A stretch of 64,000 bases of DNA from Segatella hominis (GTDB taxonomy: Bacteria; Bacteroidota; Bacteroidia; Bacteroidales; Bacteroidaceae): NCBI RefSeq assembly GCF_019249725.2, contig NZ_CP137559.1, positions 3,495,001 to 3,559,000 on the forward strand, written 5' to 3'. A program made the position numbers and the translations under genes. Of the stretch, positions 17,737 through 26,016 are shown in pieces. The notes beneath the pieces are model-generated. The model ran no database searches and was not told the DNA's origin. It worked only from the letters and a program-made list of their open reading frames with translations. Position 1 is the first letter of the stretch, and every line of letters starts with the position of its first letter.

Positions 17737-18597
17737 TTATTTACCTTCCGATTTGTCGATTATTTCGCAGGCGCCCTGAGGAGCTTTGGCAAACTCGGTG
17801 TAGGTGATGCTGCCCACTTTGTCGGCCTCGATACGACCGGAAATAGGGTTTTTGATATTGGTGATACTGCCCTTGATATGTGCATCGATATTGCTACAGT
17901 CCTCGAAAGCACGGTCGCATTCCTTGTCGAAAGTGCAGTCTTCCAGTATCACATGATCCATATAGCAGAGAGGTTGTTCGCCGCTGATGTGGCAGCGCAC
18001 CAACTTGATGTTCTTACTGTGCCATGCGAGATATTCTCCGTTCAGTTCAGAATCATATACGGTTACATTCTCACATTCCCAGAAACTATCTTTGGTGGTA
18101 ATCTTGGCGTTGTGAATTTCTACATTCTGGCAGTACTGGAATACATATTTCGAGTCGCTTTCCAGTCCGTCCACATAGATATTCTTTGAGAACATGAATG
18201 GGTATGTACCTTCGTGCAGTTTTACATTCTTGATTTTCAGTCTATCCACTTTCCAGAAAGTTTCGTCAGCATCCGTGATATTGACATTCTCCAGTTCGAG
18301 GTTTTTCATTTCCCTGAAAAATTTCGGTCCGTCAATAGTGCAGTCTTTCATCACCATATTGTTGCTGTACCAGATAGCAGATCGGCTTTCAGGTGCGAAA
18401 TAGCAGTCTGTGATGAGAGAACCGTCCACGTGCCACCAAGGATATTTTCCATAGAATTTAGAGTTGTGGCATTCTATGTTCTTGCAGCACTTGATACCTG
18501 ATTCTCCATCAGTGATAGTGATATCTTCCAAACGGGCGTCGTGCGCGCCAAAGAGTGGGCGTTCACCACCGAAAGTTTTGTTTTTAATCAGTTCCAT
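17737..18597 (-). CDS. DUF3737-family beta-helix protein
   Basis: The frame opens at 18633, but the ATG at 18597, preceded by AAAGGAAA, starts the conserved sequence MELIKNKTFGGERPLFGAHD; this gives 286 residues. The protein has no signal peptide. It consists of repeated short strands rich in Asn, Asp, Cys and aromatic residues (KCCKNIECHNSKFYGKYPWW, ENVTVYDSELNGEYLAWHSK), typical of a right-handed parallel beta-helix. DUF3737 proteins are common in gut bacteria and have no settled function. It is probably cytosolic; any enzymatic role would be a guess. Confidence 0.85.
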   Translation of the reverse strand: MELIKNKTFGGERPLFGAHDARLEDITITDGESGIKCCKNIECHNSKFYGKYPWWHVDGSLITDCYFAPESRSAIWYSNNMVMKDCTIDGPKFFREMKNLELENVNITDADETFWKVDRLKIKNVKLHEGTYPFMFSKNIYVDGLESDSKYVFQYCQNVEIHNAKITTKDSFWECENVTVYDSELNGEYLAWHSKNIKLVRCHISGEQPLCYMDHVILEDCTFDKECDRAFEDCSNIDAHIKGSITNIKNPISGRIEADKVGSITYTEFAKAPQGACEIIDKSEGK

Positions 18598-18949
18598 TTT
18601 CCTTTCTTTAATATTATGATTTGTCTTTCCCAACTATTTCCCATTTTTTTGTGGAAAGATTTTCTCAATTCTTCCCATGTTTTTTATGGAAACGGAATGA
18701 ATTTCCTCTATCCGTTGGGATTTTTTTCTTGATTGTTTCCCAACTTTTTCCCATCTTTTTGGGGGATGAATTCTTTCTCGTTTGCAAAATTACAAAAAAT
18801 ATGCCAAAGTCATTTCATCTAAATTACGGAAAAAATAACCATTATGGGCTGATTTTGAACCAGCAAGCCATGACCGTAATAGCATTATTGACAAAATACA
18901 GCTGATGATAGTAATGACAGATACAGTAATGACAGTTTCTTTAAGGAAT
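18598..18949. other. Gene-free region upstream of the DUF3737 gene
   Basis: About 350 nt of AT-rich DNA. A 25-nt T/C-rich word containing TTTCCCAACT and TTTCCCAT occurs at 18626-18650 and again, nearly identical, at 18736-18760. A shorter related piece (TTCCCATGTTTTTTATGG) lies between them. CAAAATTA at 18785-18792 reads TAATTTTG on -, a possible -7 box for the DUF3737 gene with a long leader of about 180 nt. Confidence 0.45.
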
Positions 18950-18993
18950 AAAGAAAAAGGCTGAATCGCAAGAAATCATCTCACAATTCAGCC
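18950..18993 (-). terminator. Terminator of mdh
   Basis: AGGCTGAAT and ATTCAGCC form the stem around a ~19-nt loop. On the minus strand the stem runs into a T-rich tract (complement of AAAGAAAAA). Confidence 0.7.
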
Positions 18994-19030
18994 CTATCTC
19001 ATTCACTTATAAAAATTCTAAGAAGAAGAA

Positions 19031-20023
19031 TTACAAGTTAGGGTTCATCTCTTTCCACTCAGCTACTGGAGGAACGATACCAAGCTCTACGATCTCATCG
19101 CGCATCTTGCAAAGGTGCTCGTAAGACTTAGCGAGGCTTGCAAGCTCTTCCTCAGTACCTGTAGGCTCTGTGAAGTGAACGCCAGTCTTGTCGATAGTAG
19201 TAGGCATAGCCATCATTACGTTCTTGAAACCGAGCTTGTCGTGGTTTACATAGCAGCCAGCAGGCAATGTGAACTTCTCACCACCCATAGCAGCCTCGAT
19301 CATCTTCACTGCATTGTAAGCTGGGCTCTGGAATGAAGAACGGCCACGGAGCTTGATGATGTTAGAACCACCCTGTACTGTGTGGTGCTTGATCTCCTCC
19401 CAACGCTCGTCAGAAAGACCCATCTCTGACAATGGCTTGCCGTCAACCTTAACCTGAGAAGCGAATACAGCCATCTGCTCGCCGTGACCACCATAAGTGT
19501 GAGCGCCAGTTACCTTATCCTGCTGTACACCGAACTCGAGGGCCAAAGCCTGCTGCAAACGAGTAGAGTCGAGAGCTGCGAGTGATGTCAACTGGTTTGG
19601 CTTCAAACCTGAGTGGATCAATGCTGTCAAAGCTGTAACGTCAGCTGGGTTGAAGATAACAACTACGTGCTCTACCTCTGGGCAGTACTTCTTGATGTTG
19701 TCACCGAACTCTGCTGCAATCTTGCAGTTACCCTTGAGGAGGTCCTCACGAGTCATACCCTCCTTACGAGGAGCACCGCCTGAAGAAATGATATATTTAG
19801 CACCAGTGAAAGCCTCCTCTGGGTTAACAGTATAAGTTACGTTAACGCCTGGGAATGCACACTGCTGAATCTCATCGAATACACCGTGAACACCTGGCTC
19901 GTAGATATCGTAGAGACAAATGTTTGGAGTAAGACCGAGCATCAAAGCGCTCTGAACCATGTTAGAACCAATCATACCGCCGGCACCGACGATCAAAAGC
20001 TTGTCATTAGTTAAAAATTCCAT
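19031..20023 (-). CDS. mdh: Malate dehydrogenase
   Basis: 330 residues of the LDH/MDH fold. It interconverts malate and oxaloacetate with NAD; in Bacteroidales this serves the reductive branch leading to fumarate and succinate. The dinucleotide site is LLIVGAGGMIGSNMVQSAL at about 9-27. ISSGGAPRKEGMTREDLLKGN covers the mobile loop with substrate-binding arginine, VIFNPADVTALTAL follows, and the catalytic histidine lies in GAHTYGGHGEQM. The closest family is the Bacteroidetes-type MDH rather than the E. coli type. It stands alone between its promoter and terminator. Confidence 0.93.
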   Translation of the reverse strand: MEFLTNDKLLIVGAGGMIGSNMVQSALMLGLTPNICLYDIYEPGVHGVFDEIQQCAFPGVNVTYTVNPEEAFTGAKYIISSGGAPRKEGMTREDLLKGNCKIAAEFGDNIKKYCPEVEHVVVIFNPADVTALTALIHSGLKPNQLTSLAALDSTRLQQALALEFGVQQDKVTGAHTYGGHGEQMAVFASQVKVDGKPLSEMGLSDERWEEIKHHTVQGGSNIIKLRGRSSFQSPAYNAVKMIEAAMGGEKFTLPAGCYVNHDKLGFKNVMMAMPTTIDKTGVHFTEPTGTEEELASLAKSYEHLCKMRDEIVELGIVPPVAEWKEMNPNL

Positions 20024-20143
20024 AACTACAATTTTTTATATTAAGTTGTTTATAAATTCTTTTTCTTAACTGCTGAAATCCCTCTTTGAGAGGTGTGGAA
20101 CCTATCTGAAAGTATATTTACCTTCATTTTTCTTTTCCGACCG

Positions 20144-20151
20144 CAAAATTA
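20144..20151 (-). promoter_or_regulatory. -7 element for mdh
   Basis: CAAAATTA on + reads TAATTTTG on -, matching TAnnTTTG, about 120 nt before the mdh ATG. A -33 TTTG is not evident. Confidence 0.5.
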
Positions 20152-20191
20152 CTAAAAAGTAATGTAAAACGTGCATTTATTTGCGCTTAAA

Positions 20192-20223
20192 TTTGTTGTT
20201 AATTCTTAAAATTATTATCTTTG
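20192..20223 (+). promoter_or_regulatory. Promoter for the aminopeptidase P transcript and its long leader
   Basis: TTTG at 20192-20195 and TATCTTTG at 20216-20223 are separated by 20 nt, the textbook Bacteroidetes arrangement. Transcription would begin about 20230, some 360 nt before the preferred aminopeptidase start. Confidence 0.75.
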
Positions 20224-20241
20224 TAATCTCTAATTAGCAAA

Positions 20242-20409
20242 ATGCGTTCTGATGGAAAGAAAAATTCCTGCTTCCGGCTGGTTTTTATCGAATCTTTCAG
20301 TCGTTTCGATCACACTCCTGAAGTTCTTATCGGATCTTTCGGTCGTTTTCGAAGATTCTACTGGATTATTTTGATGATTCTTTCTGCGCCTTTGGGGCGA
20401 TTCTTCTGA
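20242..20409 (+). CDS. Possible 55-residue leader ORF
   Basis: An ATG about 12 nt beyond the predicted transcription start opens a 55-codon frame ending in TGA at 20407-20409. The product would be rich in Phe, Arg and Ser, with a partly duplicated segment (ESFSRF and GSFGRFRRF) and a hydrophobic stretch (YWIILMILSAPLG) near its end. The duplication is visible in DNA as two related copies 42 nt apart (20285-20309 and 20327-20352). No family is recognised. It could be a leader peptide, a small membrane protein or chance; the promoter just upstream is the main argument for it. Confidence 0.35.
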   Translation: MRSDGKKNSCFRLVFIESFSRFDHTPEVLIGSFGRFRRFYWIILMILSAPLGRFF

Positions 20410-20481
20410 TGCTTCCTTTCCCTATATATATAATAAGGTGTAAAATGCTCAGAATGGAATCTCAGAGATGAAGATATCGCT

Positions 20482-20593
20482 GAGATTTAATCAGATGCAA
20501 ACTAAGATGTATGACAGAGATTTAATCAGACGCAAATTAGGATATGATAGAGATATAATCAGATGCAAATTAAGATATAATAGAGATAAAATT
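20482..20593 (+). repeat. 33-35-nt tandem repeats before aminopeptidase P
   Basis: Units at 20482-20516, 20517-20549 and 20550-20582 begin GAGATTTAATCAGATGCAAA, GAGATTTAATCAGACGCAAA and GAGATATAATCAGATGCAAA. A degenerate fourth (GAGATAAAATTATGAATGAA) contains the preferred start codon. The reading frame stays open through them, but the encoded residues are not part of the enzyme family. Confidence 0.75.
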
Positions 20594-22399
20594 ATGAATG
20601 AAATCAATCAGAGATTGGAAAGTTTGAGGGAAGTGATGCGCCGAGAGCATCTTTCTGCCTTTATTTTCCCAAGTACAGACGCTCATCAGAGCGAATATGT
20701 GGCCGATCATTGGCAGGGTAGGACTTGGATTTCCGGATTCAACGGCTCTGCCGGAACGGCGGTGGTTACGATGAAATCAGCTGCTTTGTGGACTGATTCT
20801 CGTTATTTCCTGGCTGCCGAGGAGCAGTTGAAGGGTACGGAATTCCTGTTGATGAAGCTGAAAATTGAGGGTACTCCTACTATTTCTGAATGGCTTGCTC
20901 AGGAATTGCAGGGCGAAAATGCAGAAGTGGGCCTCGATGGTATGGTAAATTCCTATCACGAAACGATGGGGCTGATAGCCGATCTTCGGAAGTCGGGCGG
21001 CATCACGGTGAGAACCAATTTAGACCCGTTGGGGCTGATTTGGACAGATCGTCCTGCCATCCCAGCCAATCCTGTAGAAATTCAGCCGATGGAATTTGCA
21101 GGAGAATCCGTTGCTTCCAAGATTTCCCGCATCCGGACTGCTCTCCGCCAGCGTCATGCCGACGGAATGCTCATTTCTGCGCTCGATGATATCGCCTGGA
21201 CACTCAATCTCCGTGGCACAGATGTTCATTGTGTGCCTGTCTTCGTCAGTTATCTTCTCATCTCCTCCCAGCAGGTTTCGCTCTATGTGGATTCAGCTAA
21301 AATCAATGACGAGGTGAAGGCTTATCTGACTGAAAACGGCATTTTGCTCTATCCATATAATAAGATGGCTGAAGGATTGGAGCGATATTCCGAGTATAAT
21401 ATCCTTCTGGATGGCGATGAAACCAGCTATTTTCTGTGGAAAACCGTGAAATGTAAGGAGATTATTGCAGGAAATTCACCTGTTCCAGCGATGAAAGCAC
21501 AGAAAAATGATAGGGAAATCGCGGGTTTCCGACAGGCAATGCTGAGAGACGGAGTGGCGATGGTCAAGTTCCTGAGATGGCTCAAACCGGCTGTGGAGGC
21601 TGGTGGACAGACTGAAATTTCCATCGACCGCAAACTTACTTCGTTTCGTGCAGAGCAGCATCTTTTCCGTGATATTTCCTTTGATACGATAGCCGGTTAT
21701 CAGGCACATGGCGCCATTGTTCACTATGAGGCGACGCCTGAAACAGATGTTGCTCTCAAGCCGGAAGGTCTGATTCTGATAGATTCCGGAGCACAATATC
21801 AGGATGGAACCACCGATATCACCCGTACGATAGCGCTCGGACCGGTGACAGAGGAGATGAAGCACGTCTATACGCTGGTGCTGAAAGGACATATCCAACT
21901 GGAACTCGCCAAATTCCCTGATGGCGCATCGGGCACTCAACTGGATGCTCTGGCCAGGGAATGCATGTGGCGCGAGGGGTATAATTATCTGCACGGTACG
22001 GGACATGGAGTGGGGTCTTATCTCAGTGTACACGAAGGTCCTCACCAAATCCGTATGGAATGGAAGCCAACTCCTTTGCGTGCCGGCATGACCGTGACCG
22101 ATGAGCCGGGCCTCTATCTTTCAGGCAAATTCGGAGTGAGAATCGAGAATACATTATTGATAAAAGACTATCAGACGACGGAATTCGGCAAATTCCTGCA
22201 GATGGAATCCCTCACGCTTTGTCCTATCGACCTGACTCCGGTAGATTTCAGCATGCTTCAGCCAGAAGAAATCGAATGGCTCGATACCTATCATCGTGAT
22301 GTTTTTGAAAAGCTTTCTCCTTATCTCGAAGGCGAAGACCTGGAATGGTTGAGGGAAGCAACTCGTCCGGTGGATAGAGTGAAGTCTTCCGGCAGATAA
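20594..22399 (+). CDS. Xaa-Pro aminopeptidase (aminopeptidase P, M24B)
   Basis: The frame is open from 20468. The ATG at 20594 is preferred because residues before it come from tandem repeats, while MNEINQRLESLREVMRREHL begins the family's creatinase-like N-terminal domain. That gives 601 residues, the usual length of the long form. It removes an N-terminal residue that precedes proline. The pita-bread catalytic domain shows the dinuclear metal ligands: both aspartates in IDSGAQYQDGTTDITRT, the histidine in HGTGHGVGSYLSVHEGPH, and the glutamates in VTDEPGLY and FGVRIENTLLI. No signal peptide, so cytosolic. Confidence 0.93.
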   Translation: MNEINQRLESLREVMRREHLSAFIFPSTDAHQSEYVADHWQGRTWISGFNGSAGTAVVTMKSAALWTDSRYFLAAEEQLKGTEFLLMKLKIEGTPTISEWLAQELQGENAEVGLDGMVNSYHETMGLIADLRKSGGITVRTNLDPLGLIWTDRPAIPANPVEIQPMEFAGESVASKISRIRTALRQRHADGMLISALDDIAWTLNLRGTDVHCVPVFVSYLLISSQQVSLYVDSAKINDEVKAYLTENGILLYPYNKMAEGLERYSEYNILLDGDETSYFLWKTVKCKEIIAGNSPVPAMKAQKNDREIAGFRQAMLRDGVAMVKFLRWLKPAVEAGGQTEISIDRKLTSFRAEQHLFRDISFDTIAGYQAHGAIVHYEATPETDVALKPEGLILIDSGAQYQDGTTDITRTIALGPVTEEMKHVYTLVLKGHIQLELAKFPDGASGTQLDALARECMWREGYNYLHGTGHGVGSYLSVHEGPHQIRMEWKPTPLRAGMTVTDEPGLYLSGKFGVRIENTLLIKDYQTTEFGKFLQMESLTLCPIDLTPVDFSMLQPEEIEWLDTYHRDVFEKLSPYLEGEDLEWLREATRPVDRVKSSGR

Positions 22400-22516
22400 A
22401 AGTTGTACTCCTGTATCTAAAAGCATGATTTTCAGCAGAAAATGAAGTTTTAGAGAGGATGAAAATGGGCTAAATGCCACAAAATAAACGATTTTGCGCA
22501 AAAAGTCGGCTAAAAT

Positions 22517-22548
22517 CTTGGTTATTTGATAAATAAGATGTAATTTTG
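22517..22548 (+). promoter_or_regulatory. Promoter for rpsU
   Basis: TAATTTTG at 22541-22548 with CTTG ending at 22520, 20 nt upstream. The leader to the rpsU ATG is about 65 nt and contains no Shine-Dalgarno sequence. Confidence 0.6.
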
Positions 22549-22624
22549 CACCCGCAAATTGTGGCATCGTGCCCTTTTCGCTCAGAAATTATAAGTTTAA
22601 CATAATAAATTAAAAGCAAAAAAA

Positions 22625-22816
22625 ATGATTATTGTACCAGTTAAGGACGGTGAGAACATCGAGAGAGCTCTCAAGAAGTTTAAGAGAAAGTTTGAAAAGA
22701 CAGGTGTTGTTAAGGAGCTTCGCGCTCGTCAGCAGTATGACAAGCCATCTGTTTTGAAGCGTCTCAAGATGGAACACGCCATCTACGTACAGCAGTTGCG
22801 CGCTAACGAGGAGTAA
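22625..22816 (+). CDS. rpsU: 30S ribosomal protein bS21
   Basis: 63 residues, very basic, starting MIIVPVKDGENIERALKKFK with the family core RARQQYDKPSVLKRLK. bS21 sits by the 3' end of 16S rRNA on the small subunit platform. In Bacteroidetes, published ribosome structures implicate bS21 with bS6 and bS18 in hiding the anti-Shine-Dalgarno sequence, which fits the scarcity of such sites here. The immediate upstream sequence is A-rich without GGAG. A hairpin follows at 22829-22861, then the recombinase gene. Confidence 0.96.
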   Translation: MIIVPVKDGENIERALKKFKRKFEKTGVVKELRARQQYDKPSVLKRLKMEHAIYVQQLRANEE

Positions 22817-22828
22817 TTTTACCGCCAT

Positions 22829-22861
22829 CTTTGAGGATTTTCCTCGAGAATATCCTCAAAG
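22829..22861 (+). terminator. Hairpin after rpsU
   Basis: CTTTGAGGAT (22829-22838) pairs perfectly with ATCCTCAAAG (22852-22861). Only TTT follows, so it may be a weak terminator or a 3'-end stabiliser. ATCCTCAAA occurs once more about 20 nt further on. Confidence 0.5.
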
Positions 22862-22953
22862 TTTGGCAGAAAGATTAAAAAATCCTCAAAAAATTTGGTA
22901 GTTTGAAATAATTTCCTTAATTTCGTTGCCGTAAAAAGAATACGAGTAGCGTT

Positions 22954-23838
22954 ATGTTGAATATTGATGGATTTTTGGACTATTTGAAATGCGAGATGAA
23001 TCGCTCGCAAATGACAATAGACAGCTATGCGGAAGACCTTCGGGCCTTTGAGACATACTTCCAGAATCTGTCAGACTCCCTCACTTGGGAGACCATTGAC
23101 TCCGATATTATCCGTAACTGGATGGAGGCTATGATGGATAAAGGCAATAAGGCATCATCTGTCGGTCGCCGGCTGAGTGCAGTTCGCACTTTCTACCGGT
23201 ATGCATTGGCAAGGCATTATGTAGATACTGATCCAGCACATAGCATTCTGACGCCCAAAAAGGAGAAACCTTTACCGCAGTTCTTGAAAGAGAGCGAGGT
23301 GAATGAACTTCTGGACAGGCAGAAATGGGGTGAAGATTATGATAGCGTGCGTGCGCGTACTATTATAATGACATTCTATGAAACAGGTATGAGATTATCG
23401 GAATTGGTAGGACTTGATGATGAGGCGATCAGTTTTGTGAACCACGAAATCAAGATTACCGGCAAGGGCAACAAGCAGCGCATCGTACCTTTCGGAAACG
23501 AGCTTGATGAAACCCTCCAAGCGTATATTCGCTTGCGCAATCAGACCGTGGAGAGTCAATCTCCAGCCTTGTTCCTTTCAGATAAGGGAAAAAGAATGAC
23601 GTCTGCCAAAGTAAGAGACATCGTGAAGGAGTGCTTATCAAGAGTATGCTCGTTGAAAAAGAAAAGTCCACACGTCTTGAGACATACATTTGCTACGGCG
23701 ATGCTGAATCATGACGCAGGAATAGAAAGTTTGAAAAGATTGCTCGGGCATGCCCGGCTCTCCACCACGGAGATCTATACGCATACCACCTTCGAGCAGT
23801 TGAAGCGAGTTTATACAGAAGCCCATCCAAGGGCATAA
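22954..23838 (+). CDS. Tyrosine site-specific recombinase, XerC/XerD type
   Basis: 294 residues, the length of chromosome-dimer-resolution recombinases rather than mobile-element integrases. An N-terminal SAM-like core-binding domain (about 1-95) precedes the catalytic domain. R147 (ETGMRLSEL), K171 (GKGNKQRIVPF), H240 and R243 (HVLRHTFA), H266 (LGHARLSTTEIY) and nucleophile Y275 are all present. The Xer pair resolves chromosome dimers at dif with FtsK. Which of XerC or XerD this is cannot be told without comparison. It lies 22 nt upstream of hpf and probably shares its transcript. Confidence 0.88.
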   Translation: MLNIDGFLDYLKCEMNRSQMTIDSYAEDLRAFETYFQNLSDSLTWETIDSDIIRNWMEAMMDKGNKASSVGRRLSAVRTFYRYALARHYVDTDPAHSILTPKKEKPLPQFLKESEVNELLDRQKWGEDYDSVRARTIIMTFYETGMRLSELVGLDDEAISFVNHEIKITGKGNKQRIVPFGNELDETLQAYIRLRNQTVESQSPALFLSDKGKRMTSAKVRDIVKECLSRVCSLKKKSPHVLRHTFATAMLNHDAGIESLKRLLGHARLSTTEIYTHTTFEQLKRVYTEAHPRA

Positions 23839-23860
23839 CCTTTTAAAATTGGAGGTCACT

Positions 23861-24160
23861 ATGGAAATTAAAATTCAGTCGATTCATTTCGATGCTACCG
23901 AGAAGTTACAGGCGTTTATCGAGAAGAAAATCGCCAAGTTAGAAAAAACTTACGAAGATATACAGAAAGTAGAGGTGCAATTAAAGGTCGTAAAACCTGC
24001 CACAGCCTTGAATAAGGAAGTTCACCTGGAAATCGCAGTTCCTGGATCGAAACTATTTGTTGAGAAGACATGCGATACATTTGAAGAGGGAATTGACCAG
24101 GCAGTGGATTCTATGAAGGTTCAATTGACAAAATTTAAAGAAAAAATGCGCAATCGATAA
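23861..24160 (+). CDS. hpf: Ribosome hibernation-promoting factor, short HPF/RaiA type
   Basis: The frame extends four codons further upstream (TTG at 23849), but the ATG at 23861 is chosen because a clear GGAGG (23851-23855) precedes it by 5 nt. The product, 99 residues, begins MEIKIQSIHFDATEKLQAFI and ends in a basic tail. The family binds the small-subunit decoding centre and stabilises idle ribosomes. The C-terminal dimerisation domain of long HPF is absent. It lies just upstream of the tRNA-tuf-ribosomal block. Confidence 0.92.
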   Translation: MEIKIQSIHFDATEKLQAFIEKKIAKLEKTYEDIQKVEVQLKVVKPATALNKEVHLEIAVPGSKLFVEKTCDTFEEGIDQAVDSMKVQLTKFKEKMRNR

Positions 24161-24177
24161 AAAAAGTCGAAAAAAAT

Positions 24178-24208
24178 TTTGTAGATTCAAAATAATGTTG
24201 TATCTTTG
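24178..24208 (+). promoter_or_regulatory. Promoter for the tRNA-tuf cluster
   Basis: TTTG at 24178-24181 and TATCTTTG at 24201-24208 with 19-nt spacing, 51 nt before the first tRNA. This is one of the best promoter matches in the window, as expected for tRNA and EF-Tu genes. Confidence 0.8.
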
Positions 24209-24259
24209 CAGCCGTTTTCCGATAGGTGGAAAATCAGTCGTATTACGGCTGTAAAGATT

Positions 24260-24333
24260 GCCTCTTTAGCTCAGTTGGCCAGAGCACGTGATTTGTAATC
24301 TCGGGGTCGTTGGTTCGAATCCGACAAGAGGCT
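24260..24333 (+). tRNA. tRNA-Thr(UGU)
   Basis: Complete cloverleaf with acceptor GCCTCTT/AAGAGGC, D stem GCTC/GAGC, T arm GTTGG-TTCGAAT-CCGAC and anticodon loop TTTGTAA (anticodon TGT). The anticodon stem CGTGA/TCTCG has a U-U pair at its middle position. CCA is not encoded. Confidence 0.95.
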
Positions 24334-24347
24334 CAAGAAAAAGAAAA

Positions 24348-24429
24348 GGGTGGTTACCAGAGTGGCCAAATGGGGCAGACTGTAAATCTGCTGGCTATGC
24401 CTTCGGTGGTTCGAATCCATCACCACCCA
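24348..24429 (+). tRNA. tRNA-Tyr(GUA)
   Basis: Acceptor GGGTGGT/ACCACCC, long variable arm typical of class II tRNA-Tyr, anticodon loop CTGTAAA with GTA, T arm with TTCGAAT. CCA is not encoded. Confidence 0.95.
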
Positions 24430-24442
24430 CTTCTTTTGACTT

Positions 24443-24515
24443 GCGGAAATAGCTCAGTTGATAGAGCACTAGCCTTCCAAGCTGGGGGTCGCGGGTTTGA
24501 GCCCCGTTTTCCGCT
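24443..24515 (+). tRNA. tRNA-Gly(UCC)
   Basis: Acceptor GCGGAAA/TTTCCGC, D stem GCTC/GAGC, anticodon stem CTAGC/GCTGG with loop CTTCCAA (TCC), T loop TTTGAGC. CCA is not encoded. Confidence 0.95.
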
Positions 24516-24529
24516 CAATTTATTAACTT

Positions 24530-24601
<72 letters not shown>

Positions 24602-24672
24602 CTATCGTTCGGTAGTTTTCTAAGGATGGTAGAGGAACAGATTATTCATTTATATAAATAAAAAGAAAAGCT

Positions 24673-25869
24673 ATGGCTAAAGAAGAATTCGTGCGTACCA
24701 AACCGCATGTTAACATTGGTACAATTGGTCATGTTGACCATGGTAAGACTACTCTGACCGCTGCTATCTCTAAGGTATTGAACGAGAAGCTCGGTACATC
24801 TGAGGCAGTTAAGTCATTCGATCAGATTGATAATGCTCCTGAGGAGAAAGAGCGTGGTATCACCATCAACTCTGCTCACATCGAGTATGAAACTGCAAAG
24901 CGTCACTATGCACACGTTGACTGTCCGGGTCACGCTGACTATGTAAAGAACATGGTTACTGGTGCTGCTCAGATGGATGGTGCTATCTTGGTAGTTGCTG
25001 CTACTGACGGTCCTATGCCACAGACACGTGAGCACGTACTTCTTGCACGTCAGGTAAACGTACCTCGCTTGGTTGTTTTCTTGAATAAGTGCGATATGGT
25101 TGACGATGAGGAGATGCTCGAACTCGTTGAAATGGAAGTTCATGAGATCCTTGAGCAGTATGGTTACGAAGAGGATACTCCTATCATCCGTGGTTCTGCT
25201 CTCGGTGCTTTGAATGGTGTTGAGAAGTGGGTTAAGTCTGTTGAGACTTTGATGGATACAGTTGACGAGTGGATTCAGGAGCCTGAGCGTGAGGTTGATA
25301 AGCCATTCTTGATGCCTATCGAGGACGTATTCTCAATCACAGGTCGTGGTACTGTTGCTACAGGTCGTATCGAGACTGGTCGTTGCAAGGTTGGTGACGA
25401 AGTTCAGTTGCTCGGTCTTGGTGAGGACAAGAAGTCTGTCATCACTGGTGTTGAGATGTTCCGCAAGGTACTCGCTGAGGGTGAGGCAGGTGATAACGTA
25501 GGTTTGCTTCTCCGTGGTATCGATAAGGCTGAGGTTAAGCGTGGTATGGTAGTCGTACACCCAGGTGCTATTACTCCTCACGATCACTTCAAGGCTTCTA
25601 TCTATGTATTGAAGAAGGAAGAGGGTGGTCGTCACACTCCATTCGGTAACAAATATCGTCCACAGTTCTACCTCCGTACAATGGACTGTACTGGTGAAAT
25701 CAAGCTTCCAGAGGGAGTTGAGATGGTAATGCCAGGTGATAACGTTGAGATCGAGGTTGAATTGATCTACAAGGTTGCTTTGAACGAGGGTCTTCGTTTC
25801 GCTATCCGTGAGGGTGGTCGTACAGTAGGTTCTGGTCAGATCACAGCAATTCTTGACGACATTAAGTAA
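24673..25869 (+). CDS. tuf: Elongation factor Tu
   Basis: 398 residues. The GTPase delivers aminoacyl-tRNA to the ribosome. G motifs are [14 protein letters not shown] at 21-34, [12 protein letters not shown] in the switch II region, and NKCD. Domains 2 and 3 follow, with [23 protein letters not shown] and the C-terminal [12 protein letters not shown]. It is embedded between tRNA genes, four before it and tRNA-Trp 58 nt after, an arrangement shared with other Bacteroidales. Codon use is strongly biased, as expected for an abundant protein. No second tuf copy lies by fusA in this window. Confidence 0.98.
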   Translation: MAKEEFVRTKPHVNIGTIGHVDHGKTTLTAAISKVLNEKLGTSEAVKSFDQIDNAPEEKERGITINSAHIEYETAKRHYAHVDCPGHADYVKNMVTGAAQMDGAILVVAATDGPMPQTREHVLLARQVNVPRLVVFLNKCDMVDDEEMLELVEMEVHEILEQYGYEEDTPIIRGSALGALNGVEKWVKSVETLMDTVDEWIQEPEREVDKPFLMPIEDVFSITGRGTVATGRIETGRCKVGDEVQLLGLGEDKKSVITGVEMFRKVLAEGEAGDNVGLLLRGIDKAEVKRGMVVVHPGAITPHDHFKASIYVLKKEEGGRHTPFGNKYRPQFYLRTMDCTGEIKLPEGVEMVMPGDNVEIEVELIYKVALNEGLRFAIREGGRTVGSGQITAILDDIK

Positions 25870-25896
25870 TTAGAATACTCTATTTACTAAATAAAG

Positions 25897-25922
25897 ACTC
25901 CCGCTTCTGCGGAAGTGGGAGT
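25897..25922 (+). terminator. Hairpin between tuf and tRNA-Trp
   Basis: ACTCCCGCTTC pairs with GAAGTGGGAGT (one wobble) around TGCG. Only TT follows, so it may reduce read-through or mark the mRNA/tRNA processing boundary instead of ending transcription. Confidence 0.55.
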
Positions 25923-25927
25923 TACTT

Positions 25928-26000
25928 ACGGGTTTAGCTCAGTTGGTAGAGCACTGGTCTCCAAAACCAGGTGTCGAGGGTTCGAGCCCTTCAACCCGTG
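25928..26000 (+). tRNA. tRNA-Trp(CCA)
   Basis: Acceptor ACGGGTT/AACCCGT with discriminator G, anticodon stem CTGGT/ACCAG with loop CTCCAAA (CCA), T arm GAGGG-TTCGAGC-CCTTC. It lies 16 nt before secE. CCA is not encoded at the 3' end. Confidence 0.96.
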
Positions 26001-26016
26001 CTAATAAGAAGATAAT

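Noticed and set aside
18621-18905. 94-codon frame on the plus strand upstream of the DUF3737 gene
   Set aside because: Composed of T/C-rich repeats and low-complexity Phe/Ser codons with no start context or family resemblance.
20482-20593. CRISPR array
   Set aside because: The 33-35-nt units are contiguous with no unique spacers, and no cas genes are in the window.
22954-23838. Integrase of a mobile element
   Set aside because: The gene has Xer length and sits among conserved housekeeping genes; no attachment-site duplication or cargo genes were seen, and the tRNA cluster 400 bp downstream is intact.
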